DNA of 64,000 nucleotides from Pontibacter sp. Tf4 (lineage in GTDB: Bacteria; Bacteroidota; Bacteroidia; Cytophagales; Hymenobacteraceae). The notes beneath the pieces were generated by a model. It did not search any database, was not told the DNA's origin, and worked only from the letters and a program-made list of their open reading frames with translations. Made by a program: the position numbers and the translations under genes. The stretch's first letter is position 1, and each line of letters opens with the position of its first letter. The stretch spans positions 62,001-126,000 of the forward strand of contig NZ_JACKZC010000006.1 of NCBI RefSeq assembly GCF_014212495.1, written 5' to 3'. Below, one piece after another: positions 1-8,800 of this stretch.

Positions 1-498
1 GTACGCTCCCGCGCTAACTACGCCATACCCGAGCATTGACAAGCCAATGGCCGTTTTGCGCGTTTTTTTGCGCCGCCGCAGCACCAGCGAGGTCAGGTAA
101 AGGGCAGCCGCTCCGGCGTTCAGCATCCCGTGCATCAATCCTACGCTGCGCATTTCCTTGCTTGTGGCGGTCCAGTCGGTAAGTCCGGTAATGGCTGAGC
201 CTACGGCACCTACCAGCCCTACGGCTACCGCTGCATCAGCGCCGGGCGCGTACTTTTTCTCGCCCATCAGTTCCATGGTATCCAGTACAGCGGCAGTTGT
301 CCACGACCCGATCGGCACGTCGGTAATGGCAGGGTGCAAAGGGTGCCCAAGCCAGGTGCCATGCAAAGCATCTTTTACAACCCGCCCCGTTTCGCCGGCG
401 GATTCAAACGCATTTAAAACGGCAGGCTGAACGGCATCGCCGGCCGCATCCAGCCACTCCTGCTTTCCTATAGTTTCGATCAGGGACTTCTGCTCCAT
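1..498 (-). CDS. DUF2231 family membrane protein (partial, C-terminus off the window)
   Basis: Read by translating the minus strand from the ATG at 498 to base 1: 166 codons stay open, so the gene runs off the left edge and its C-terminus is missing. The stretch GTWLGHPLHPAITDVPIGSW near residues 47-66 is the hallmark of the DUF2231 family of small multi-pass inner-membrane proteins. At least three hydrophobic segments follow (about 68-75, 90-106 and 122-137), and a basic loop RRRKKTRK follows the third. DUF2231 proteins are often found with Rieske-type iron-sulfur proteins and their biochemical role is not established. The upstream gene is divergent and the spacer between them is 436 bases. 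Family call confident; function unknown. Confidence 0.85.
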   Translation of the reverse strand, partial: MEQKSLIETIGKQEWLDAAGDAVQPAVLNAFESAGETGRVVKDALHGTWLGHPLHPAITDVPIGSWTTAAVLDTMELMGEKKYAPGADAAVAVGLVGAVGSAITGLTDWTATSKEMRSVGLMHGMLNAGAAALYLTSLVLRRRKKTRKTAIGLSMLGYGVVSAGAY

Positions 499-934
499 TA
501 GCTTTATCTTATTTTAAATTGAACACTGCTCCTATCAACGAAGAAAAGTATAGTATGTTTTGATGACGGCTGGTACGGAACTATAGCTGTACCTTATCAG
601 TAAAAAGGCTTTGCATTTCCTGGTTTGCTATAGTTGTAACCTTTCAGGAAACAGCATAGCATCTTGCCTTTGGGGTATTAATCAGATCAGGGAAGTTCTA
701 TGTTTGTCCAGTTTAAAACCATCTGCAAAGCCAGGCCACCTATCATCCTTACACGCTATCGCTGATTAGCTTATATGAGAGACTTACGCTGCAGATCTCC
801 GATCTCGTATAGTTATAGAAATATCTTGCTCCGGTGTTGCAACAGAAAGCAGAAGCAGGTAACTTAAATGCAGGTTAGGCACAAAACTTGTGTTGCCACC
901 AAACTATAGCCCTGAAAAAACAAATCCTGCCACT
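499..934. other. Non-coding spacer between divergent genes
   Basis: These 436 bases separate the DUF2231 gene (minus) from the SIMPL gene (plus), so they should hold two promoters. I see no convincing promoter boxes, RNA gene or terminator. There are two CTATAG cores (near 584 and 633) and a weak 7-base inverted repeat (tttcctg / caggaaa) flanking the second one. Confidence 0.5.
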
Positions 935-1666
935 ATGAGAAATTACACCAGCGCCATCCTGTTTTCGGTAGCCATTATCATCTCGGCCATTGTGCTGGGC
1001 AATGCCTACATCAAACGCAGCAAGCCCGAAGGCGAAATTGCTGTAACCGGCAACGGCAGCCGCGATTTTACCTCTGACCTTATTGTGTGGGAAGGCAGCT
1101 TTATAAAGCAGGGGCAGGACCTGAAAACCGCATCGGCCCAGCTGGAGCAGGACAAACAGATCATAGCCGGGTACTTAACCAAAAACGGTATCAACCCCAG
1201 CGAGGTAGTGTTCAGCGCCATCGAAATAACCGAACAGCAACGCCCCAAATATTCCGACAAGGGACAGTACATGGGCGATGAATTCATCGGTTACCGGCTC
1301 ACCCAGTCTATCCAGATCACCTCCAAAGAGATCGAAAAGATAGAGGACATTTCGCGCCGCATTACAGAGCTGCTGAACGAAGGCATACAACTGAACTCGC
1401 AACCGCCGCGCTACTACTATACCAAGCTATCGGACCTTAAAATTGAACTGATCTCGGAAGCGACGAAAGATGCGCGCGAACGGGCCGAAAAGATCTCACA
1501 GAACTCGGGCAGCGAGATCGGCGACCTTATTTCTGCCAGCCTCGGCATTTTCCAGATAACCGGGCAGAACTCGAACGAAGAATACTCGTGGGGTGGCACG
1601 TTCAATACATCCTCTAAAGAAAAAACAGCTTCTATTACCGTGAAACTAAACTATAGGGTAAAATAA
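935..1666 (+). CDS. SIMPL (DUF541) domain-containing protein
   Basis: A 243-residue protein with one N-terminal hydrophobic segment (residues 5-25) that acts as an uncleaved anchor or signal peptide, followed by a SIMPL/DUF541 domain starting with VTGNGSRDF. The frame stays open to an upstream ATG at 890, but the ATG at 935 puts the hydrophobic segment right at the N-terminus, so I prefer it. SIMPL-domain proteins are periplasmic or membrane-anchored oligomers of poorly defined function; some relatives are linked to oxidative stress or outer-membrane maintenance. The last codons run through a CTATAG core, and a 17-base motif dimer lies 5 bases after the stop. It appears to be a single-gene unit. 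Confidence 0.85.
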   Translation: MRNYTSAILFSVAIIISAIVLGNAYIKRSKPEGEIAVTGNGSRDFTSDLIVWEGSFIKQGQDLKTASAQLEQDKQIIAGYLTKNGINPSEVVFSAIEITEQQRPKYSDKGQYMGDEFIGYRLTQSIQITSKEIEKIEDISRRITELLNEGIQLNSQPPRYYYTKLSDLKIELISEATKDARERAEKISQNSGSEIGDLISASLGIFQITGQNSNEEYSWGGTFNTSSKEKTASITVKLNYRVK

Positions 1667-1671
1667 GCGGC

Positions 1672-1688
1672 AACTATAAACTATAGTT
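1672..1688 (+). repeat. 17-base compound of the AACTATAGTT palindrome
   Basis: AACTATAAACTATAGTT lies 5 bases after the SIMPL stop codon. The identical 17-mer occurs at 44130-44146 and, in reverse complement, at 62920-62936. It joins an imperfect and a perfect copy of the dispersed palindrome with an 8-base offset. Confidence 0.8.
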
Positions 1689-1902
1689 ACACCATGTAGC
1701 TTGTCTGTAATAGTGCAACTATAGTTTGCCTGTTGGCTGCCGTTCCTCTACCCTGACTATAAAAACGCCCCGGGCTATGCCTGCAGGCTACGAGAGTTGA
1801 GAAATCAGTATATTAGCACGCCTTTTGCTTTGCAGCAGAAGCACCAATTCCGTTTACAAACTATAGCACACCTGCAAAACACCTAACAACACGAACACCT
1901 AT

Positions 1903-3396
1903 ATGGACCTGACAGAAACCAAGGTACCCGAAGCCCCTGCCGCTACGGGCCACCCGAAACAATTATACATGCTGTTTTTTGCCGAGATGTGGGAACGCTT
2001 CTCGTTTTACGGCATGAAAGCCCTGTTGCTTGCCTACATGGTAACCGAGCTAAAGTTTGACGAACCAAAAGGCTACGCCATCCTCGGCTCTTATGCTGCC
2101 CTGGTGTACACCATGCCCTTGTTTGGCGGCGTGATGGCAGACAGGTATCTCGGCTACCGCAAAGCCGTGTTATATGGCGGCATTCTGATGAGTATCGGTC
2201 ACCTGGTGCTGGCGGTGCCCGAAGACTGGAGCTTCTTTTTCGGGATGGCCTTTATCATTTGTGGCAACGGCTTCTTTAAACCGAACATTTCCAGTTTGGT
2301 AGGCACCCTGTATGCCGACAACGATCCGCGCAAAGACAGTGGTTTTTCTATTTTCTACATGGGCATCAACATCGGGGCGGCGCTTGGCGGCCTGCTTTGC
2401 GGCTACGTAGGGCAGCAGATCAACTGGCATTACGGTTTCGGATTAGCCGGTATCTTCATGATCCTGGGGCTGATCGTATTTGCCATCGGTCGTAAATCAC
2501 TGAAAGAAAAAGGCCTGCCACCTGACCCGGCTGCGCTTAACAAGCCGCTGTTTGCAGGCATCTCTACAGAAATCTGGATCTATGCCGGTTCGCTGTTAGT
2601 GATCCCAGTGATTGTGGCTCTCTTCCACCGCTACGAGCTCATGGATTTTATCATGTTCGGGCTGGGCGCCGTATCGTTAATCTACATCCTCTACATTGCT
2701 TTTCAGCTGGAAAGTATTGCCCGTAACAAGCTTTTTGCTGCGCTGGTACTTATCATTTTCTCTACGCTGTTCTGGGCCTTTTACGAGCAGAACGCCGGCT
2801 CGCTTAACCTGTTTGCCATGCGCAACGTGGACATGCACGTAGCCGGTTTTGAATTACCGGCGCTGGCAGTAAACAACTTTCTGCCGCCGGCTTGGGTTAT
2901 TGTGCTGAGCTTCTTTTTTGCCTGGCTGTGGCCTGCCCTTAACCGCAAAGGCCTGGAACCATCTACTCCGCTTAAATTCGGTTTATCGTTCATACTGCTT
3001 GGGCTGGGCTTCTGCACCTTTTTTGCCGCCACTGTTTGGGGTGCCGAGTCGGGTCTGATCTCCTTGCCGGCCTTCATCTTTGGTTATTTCTTCATCATCT
3101 GCGGTGAGCTGTGTATCTCCCCGATCGGCCTGTCGATGGTAACAAAGCTGGCGCCTGCCAAAATTGTGGCCATGATGATGGGTATCTGGTTTTTTGCCAG
3201 TGCCATTGGTGAGTTCCTGGCAGGTAAGATCGGGGCGCTGATGAGTGTGCCGGAAGCGGTAGTGGACAATCCGGTACTGTCGTTGCCTTATTATGCCGAT
3301 ATCATCAGCAAGATCGGGATTTATGCTATTGGCTTCGGTATCCTGCTAATGCTGATAAGCCCCCTCATCCGGAAGTGGATGGCCGATATTCGCTGA
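1903..3396 (+). CDS. POT/PTR2 family proton-dependent oligopeptide transporter
   Basis: A 497-residue inner-membrane protein of the major facilitator superfamily, POT (PTR2) family, which imports di- and tripeptides with protons. Near the N-terminus it has the family signature FAEMWERFSFYGMKALLLAYM, whose E-x-x-E-R-F-x-F-Y-G part (ExxERFxYYG) couples proton and peptide. The second signature FSIFYMGINIGAALGG follows about 150 residues in. Hydrophobic segments fill the rest, consistent with 14 helices. Length is normal for bacterial members. Start at 1903 is the first ATG and leaves a short cytoplasmic tail rich in acidic residues and proline. This 1.5-kb gene contains no CTATAG core, unlike most of its neighbours. 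A strong hairpin follows the stop. Confidence 0.95.
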   Translation: MDLTETKVPEAPAATGHPKQLYMLFFAEMWERFSFYGMKALLLAYMVTELKFDEPKGYAILGSYAALVYTMPLFGGVMADRYLGYRKAVLYGGILMSIGHLVLAVPEDWSFFFGMAFIICGNGFFKPNISSLVGTLYADNDPRKDSGFSIFYMGINIGAALGGLLCGYVGQQINWHYGFGLAGIFMILGLIVFAIGRKSLKEKGLPPDPAALNKPLFAGISTEIWIYAGSLLVIPVIVALFHRYELMDFIMFGLGAVSLIYILYIAFQLESIARNKLFAALVLIIFSTLFWAFYEQNAGSLNLFAMRNVDMHVAGFELPALAVNNFLPPAWVIVLSFFFAWLWPALNRKGLEPSTPLKFGLSFILLGLGFCTFFAATVWGAESGLISLPAFIFGYFFIICGELCISPIGLSMVTKLAPAKIVAMMMGIWFFASAIGEFLAGKIGALMSVPEAVVDNPVLSLPYYADIISKIGIYAIGFGILLMLISPLIRKWMADIR

Positions 3397-3444
3397 TCTG
3401 TAACTATAGCAACTATAGCAAAACAGGTTAAACAACTATAGCTA

Positions 3445-3489
3445 AACTAAAAGAGCCTTTCCGCTTTATGCAGAAAGGCTCTTTTAGTT
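3445..3489. terminator. Bidirectional intrinsic terminator between convergent genes
   Basis: A perfect 17-base-pair stem (3445-3461 with 3473-3489; core aaaagagcctttc / gaaaggctctttt) with an 11-base loop. Runs of A on the left and T on the right let it work in both directions. It lies between the POT transporter and the OmpA-like gene, whose 3' ends face each other. Confidence 0.9.
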
Positions 3490-3504
3490 AACAGATCATT
3501 GCTT

Positions 3505-4815
3505 TTACTTAGCTACGCGTATCTCCGCAACACGGAAGTGTTTACCCACTTCTTTCCACACCTTCGAGTCAACGTTTACCTTAAAGTTTTTAGCTGCGAA
3601 GTTCTGCTGGATGTACGCTTTCAGCAGTTGGGCGCGCTGTTTACTCACCCTGGCTTTAACATTGCCTGCACCAAGCCCATCGGACATGCCTTTGATGTTA
3701 AGCGTAGCTCCCTTTGGCAGCGACTTAAGATAAGTCGTCAGGATCTGCGTCTGTTTGCCGCCCATGTACACCTGGTTTAGCAGGTAGTGCATCGTCAGGC
3801 CGTTTTCCTGGTGCGTGACCATGTTGTTCTTCTCCGCTTCTTCCCGGTCCAGCACAAACGCATCATGCGGGCTTGCAGAATGCGACATGAAATCAGCTAA
3901 CTCGTCTTCTTCAACTATAGCTTTTGTATCCGATTTTATGCTTCCGGGGTCCTGTGAGCCGGAAACAGCATCTGCAAAGCTCAGGTCATCTTCTGCTACG
4001 GGGCCTTCATACACCTCTTTGTACTCCATAACAGGCTCGCGGGTATAAATGGCAAAGGCCTTGTCCGTAGCTGCTGAGATCCAGAACTCCTGTTCTCCCT
4101 GCTTTTTATAGTAGCTGTTGTAGGTACCGGTGTTGTTCACTACCTCATCAAGCATAAGGGGCTCGCTGCTTATGGCATTGCCTGTAAGCGCAGCACTGTA
4201 TACCAGGCTTTTATCGCCTTCCTTACGGGTAAAGTAGAGGGTTTCATCGGCTACAAAAGGCGCAAACTCCGGCTGGCGGGTGTTTACCGTTTTGCCCAGG
4301 TTTTTAGGTTTGGTCCAGCGGTTGTTTTCCCACTGGCTGATGTATACATCGTCGTAGCCATGGGTTTTGCCCAATTCCGCAGACAGCACCAGCGTATTCT
4401 TGTCAGCTGATAAGTGCAAACCCAGATTAGTTGAATGATTCTTCAGTTTTGGCAGCTTACGTTCACCGGTCTTCTCGAAGGCGCCATCTTTTACATTATA
4501 AAAGGTAATCGCTTCCTCGTTGCGGCCATTCTTCTGGTACACGTATAATTCGGTGCCAGCTTCGTTTCTCCCGATCACGGTATTGATGGTGCCGGTGTTC
4601 AGTGCCGCTTCTTTTTGAATGACGCTCTCCCAGTTCTGCTTACGCTCGCTGTAAATGTACTGGCCATCGGCTTCCTTGCGCGTAAAAAGAAGCAGGTCAT
4701 TTTCAAGCACCATATAGTCCGCTATTTCCTGCTCCGACTGCAGAATGGGTGCCTGTGCGTGTGCTATAGTTCCGGTAGCCAGTATAAAGGCGATCGTGTA
4801 TAGTATTTTCTTCAT
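3505..4815 (-). CDS. OmpA-like C-terminal domain protein with a PD40-type propeller region
   Basis: A 436-residue exported protein with a clear signal peptide (MKKILYTIAFILATGTIAHAQ). The middle (about 30-240) has beta-propeller-like blades of the WD40/PD40 type, for example the stretch around PEFAPFVADETLYFTRK. The C-terminus (about 350-436) resembles an OmpA-like peptidoglycan-binding domain: GATLNIKGMSDGLGAGN and then KQRAQLLKAYI. It is the last gene of a cluster with a PorP/SprF protein and a giant type IX cargo, separated from the former by 21 bases. In other Bacteroidota the PorE and SprE-type lipoproteins tie the type IX machinery to peptidoglycan; I infer a similar role here, but this protein has a plain signal peptide and no visible TPR domain. 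Confidence 0.8.
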   Translation of the reverse strand: MKKILYTIAFILATGTIAHAQAPILQSEQEIADYMVLENDLLLFTRKEADGQYIYSERKQNWESVIQKEAALNTGTINTVIGRNEAGTELYVYQKNGRNEEAITFYNVKDGAFEKTGERKLPKLKNHSTNLGLHLSADKNTLVLSAELGKTHGYDDVYISQWENNRWTKPKNLGKTVNTRQPEFAPFVADETLYFTRKEGDKSLVYSAALTGNAISSEPLMLDEVVNNTGTYNSYYKKQGEQEFWISAATDKAFAIYTREPVMEYKEVYEGPVAEDDLSFADAVSGSQDPGSIKSDTKAIVEEDELADFMSHSASPHDAFVLDREEAEKNNMVTHQENGLTMHYLLNQVYMGGKQTQILTTYLKSLPKGATLNIKGMSDGLGAGNVKARVSKQRAQLLKAYIQQNFAAKNFKVNVDSKVWKEVGKHFRVAEIRVAK

Positions 4816-4836
4816 TGTCTCTTTTTCTTTATTTGC

Positions 4837-5829
4837 TTACCAGATGCTCACTTTTTTGCCATACTTCGGGTATTTGACCGGTACCAGGTTGTAAGTGACC
4901 ATAATCTCGTTGGTGGCCTTGTTGATATAGCGGGCATCCGCAGCAGGCACCTCGTACACATAGCCCAAGCGCAGCTGGTTCAGCCTGATGCCCCCCTGCA
5001 GTGAGTAAGCCAGGTCTTTGCGGTAACCGGCTCCCAACCACAGCATGTTCTGGTACACCGCCTTCACCTGCCCTTCCATGGTCTCCTCCAGCTTCTCGTC
5101 GTAGCGGTACAGGCCGTTCACAACCACCCCGATCTGCTCGGTGAGGGCCGTGCGGTAGCCTGCCTGCACCACGTGCTGGCGTGGAAAGCTGCTGTTGAGG
5201 TAATCATCGCCCGTAGTCATCTTGCCCTGCATAATATCCTGCATGGCGTAGCCCACATAAAAGTTGTCGACCGTGAGCATCAGGCCCATGTTCAGGTCCA
5301 CTTTGCCCACTTTGGCGGTCTGGCCGTTGAAGTTCTCAAACTCGGGGTCTCCTTCCTGGTCCATGGTCAACTTGCTGGCATCCAGTTGCTGCGAACTATA
5401 GGTAGCGGCCGCTCCCCAGCGCAGGCTCAGCTTCTCCGACAAACGTACCCGCGTGCCGTAGCTCAGATGCAGCTGCGTTTCCGTGAACGGGCCGAAGCGG
5501 TCGTTGAGCACGGCCAGGCCAAAGGCATGTTTGGCTTCCAGCTGGCGGTTGTAGTTGTCTTCCCGGTTAGTCTTGAGCAGACCGTCCTTTTTCCAGGAGG
5601 CCAGATCAGCCAGGTCCAGTTCGGCGGAGGCGAAGATGGTTTTGGGCGCATCTTCAAAGCCTGTCCACTGGTTGCGGTAATAGGTCTTGAGCATGGAGCC
5701 TTCGTAGCCGGTCAGGGCCGGGTTAAAATACTGTTGAAACAGCGAGAAGTTGGCCACATGTTTTCTGTTCTGGGCACTTGCGCCCAGAACAGAAGCCACC
5801 AGGGCTATGGTTAATACTATCTTTTTCAT
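4837..5829 (-). CDS. PorP/SprF family type IX secretion outer-membrane protein
   Basis: A 330-residue outer-membrane beta-barrel protein with signal peptide (ends at ASAQ) and the family hallmark FSLFQQYFNPALTGYEG directly after it. Alternating amphipathic strands continue to the C-terminus. PorP/SprF family members are commonly encoded just downstream of large type B cargo proteins; in gliding Bacteroidota SprF is needed to deliver the adhesin SprB to the surface. Here the giant HYR-repeat cargo ends only 5 bases upstream, so I infer that this protein is its dedicated partner. Start at ATG 5829. Family call is strong; the pairing is inferred from position. Confidence 0.92.
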   Translation of the reverse strand: MKKIVLTIALVASVLGASAQNRKHVANFSLFQQYFNPALTGYEGSMLKTYYRNQWTGFEDAPKTIFASAELDLADLASWKKDGLLKTNREDNYNRQLEAKHAFGLAVLNDRFGPFTETQLHLSYGTRVRLSEKLSLRWGAAATYSSQQLDASKLTMDQEGDPEFENFNGQTAKVGKVDLNMGLMLTVDNFYVGYAMQDIMQGKMTTGDDYLNSSFPRQHVVQAGYRTALTEQIGVVVNGLYRYDEKLEETMEGQVKAVYQNMLWLGAGYRKDLAYSLQGGIRLNQLRLGYVYEVPAADARYINKATNEIMVTYNLVPVKYPKYGKKVSIW

Positions 5830-5834
5830 TTTGA

Positions 5835-8800
5835 TTACTTCTTAAGAATGGTCACGACACCTTTTTTCACCAGGTTGATATCCTTCACCTGCACGATGTA
5901 GAAGAAGGCGCCCTGCAGAACTTGTCCGTTGGCACTGCGTCCGTCCCAGGTCATTTCCGGGTTGGTAGAGTGGAACAGGCGCACACCCGAGCGGTCGAAT
6001 ACTTCCACTTCCACGTTGTTATAGAAGCGCAGTTCCGGAATACTCCACGTGTCGTTGATGCCATCGCCGTTTGGTGAGAATGCGTTCACGATCTTGAGTT
6101 TATCTGCTGCCACGCCATAGTTGCTTTTGGTCAGGGTGAAGGCCTTTTCGATCGTGTTCTGGTACGGGTCAGTACTTCTGACACGGAAGCTGAAGCTGGT
6201 GCGGCCGGATAAGCCGTTGTTGCTCTTCAGGTAAACCTTATCACCGATCACTTCAAACAAGCTGTTGTCCGTGTCGCCGCTGCCACTTACCAGGGTGTAG
6301 ACAAACTGGGTGTCATCCGGGTCGGTGGTGGAAAGCGTGCCGATGGCCTCGTCTGCCTTAATGTTCGGGGCAAAGGTAGTCGCGCTGAAAGCAAGGTTGG
6401 TAGGCACTTTGTTTGGCTCAACCACTACCGTGATCGCAGCGGTAAGGCCGGTCGTGTTGGTCGTGCCAGAAGCCAAGTCCAGCTGGCCTGTTAAACTATA
6501 GTTGCCGGCTACTGTGCCGTTGTAGTTGCCCTGGCTCCAGGTGACACCAATTTGCTCGGTTGAGTTATCAGAGTAAGTAACGGTGATTGTACTTGGCAGC
6601 GGCACATTGGCAAACGTGGTCCGGATCGGAACAGTAACAGTGGCCGGTGTGGCTACCGCAACCACATCACGACGAACCGTTACGGTTTGCGTTGCCTTAG
6701 TTGTGTTGCCGTTCACATCGGTTACCTCCCAGATTACTATAGTTGTGCCGGTAGCAAATTCAGCCGGAGCATAGTTTTTAATATTGGCTACTGAGCAGTT
6801 ATCAGCCGTTACCGGTGTGCCTAATGCTACATTAGATGCAGTGTTCTTACCCGGATCTACATCCACTATTATATCGTCAGGCGCTGTAATAGTTGGCTTG
6901 ATGTTGTCAACCACTGTAACTATAGCGGTAGTAGAGTGGGTATTGCCGCTGTTATCGGTAACGGTTAAGGTAATGGTGTTAGGACCCACGTTGCTGCAGT
7001 CAAAAGCGGTTTTGCTTAGTTCGTAAGATGCAATACCGCAGTTGTCCGTGGAGCCATTCTCCACATCCGAAGCAACTATAGTTACCTTACCTGCTTCATC
7101 CAGCTCAACGGTGATGTTTTTGGCATTGGCTACCGGCGCTACTTTGTCTTCTACGGTTACTATAGCTGTACCTGTCGCAGAGTTGCCGTTCACGTCCGTT
7201 ACCGTCAAGGTTACTGTGGCTGTACCGCCGCACGCAAACTCAGTCTGGTCAAGTTTCATGCTGGCGATGCCGCAGTTGTCTGCCGAACTATTGTCGACCA
7301 TGGCAGGAGTTATAGTTGCTTTGCCATTGGCATCTACCTGAACGGTGATGTTACGGGTAGCTACTACCGGAGCAGTATTATCTTTTACAATTACCTGCTG
7401 TGCCTGTGAGCTGGTGTTCCCAGCCGCATCGGTATAGGTCCAGGTAATGGTGTAAGTCCCCTGCGCTGTATAAGACAGCGGATCGGAGGTTGTCGCCGAA
7501 ACAGTACCATCTACATTATCAGTAGCTGTTGGTACGGTAGCAGTTGCGGCACACTGACCGTTTATAGTTGGCAGTGTAGCTATAGTTGGTACCGGTGCTT
7601 CTTTGTCTTCTACAGTCACCAGTTGCGTTGCGTGGGCTTCATTATCTGCAGCATCTGTCACGGTCCAGGTTACTGTAGTCGTGCCCACTGGGAAAGCGGC
7701 AGGAGCATTATTCGTAACAGTTACGTCCTGACAGTTATCGGCTGTAGTTGGAGTACCCAGTGCCACACCAGACGCTGTATTCTTGCCTGCATCGGTGTTC
7801 ACGACAACAGCTACCGGCGCGGTAATAGTAGGATTGATCGGGTCAGCTATAGTTACTACGGCCGTTGCGGTTTGGCTATTGCCATGTACATCGGTTACAG
7901 TAAGCGTAACTGTCTTCGGTCCAAGGTCGGTACACGTAAAGCTGGTCTTGCTTAAACTATAGCCATCGGCAGCAATTGCGCAGTTATCGGTAGCGCTATT
8001 GATCACATCAGCAGGGGTTATGGTGGCAGCACCATTGGCATCCAGGTTAACCGTGATGTTCTTAGTTACCACTGTTGGTTTCTGCGTATCTGTAACTGTT
8101 ACATCAAAACTGATCTCCGATGTGTTACCTGCTGCATCGGTTGCAACAAACGTGTTGGTGGTTTTACCAACCGGGAACAAGGCACCAGATGCAAGACCAG
8201 CCGTTTGGGTGATCGTAATATCAGTGCCACCGCTATACTTTACAGAGTTCACATAAAGCTTCTGCACGTTGGCATCGGATAAAACAGTAGAGTAATCATA
8301 GTTACCGGCATGCTGGAAGCCTATCGCTTTACCTCCATTAGCAAACTCTCTTACAGCAACGGCAGCTCCGTGTTCAGAGGTCATTAATACCTTTGGCTGG
8401 TTTTCACTATATGTTCTGGCACCACCAACATTCCCACCTGCACTTGGTAGTACAAAAGATGTCGGAATATCTTTTAGTATCGGATGCGCTGCCTGATCAG
8501 CTACTGTGGTATAAGTAACTGCTTCTGTAAACCCACTACTTCTTTCAAGCACCACAATATCCCGCATTGCGGTCGTATAGTCTATTTCATAAGCCGACCA
8601 TTCGTTGGTGATATAGGTTTTGCCTTGGTTCAGAACAAAATCAACGAGTGCGTTTTGACCGGAAACCGGCATGGCTACATCATAAGTAGTTCCGTTCAAG
8701 TGAATAACAGCATCAAATCCTGTCAGAGAGGGGTTTGTACCATCATAGCCGTTTTCGGCTGTAGTACTTAAAGTAACCTCTAACCCGGCAGCAGTGAGAG

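Noticed and set aside
5173..5814. 213-residue open frame on the plus strand
   Set aside because: Antisense to the PorP/SprF gene; no start context or domain.
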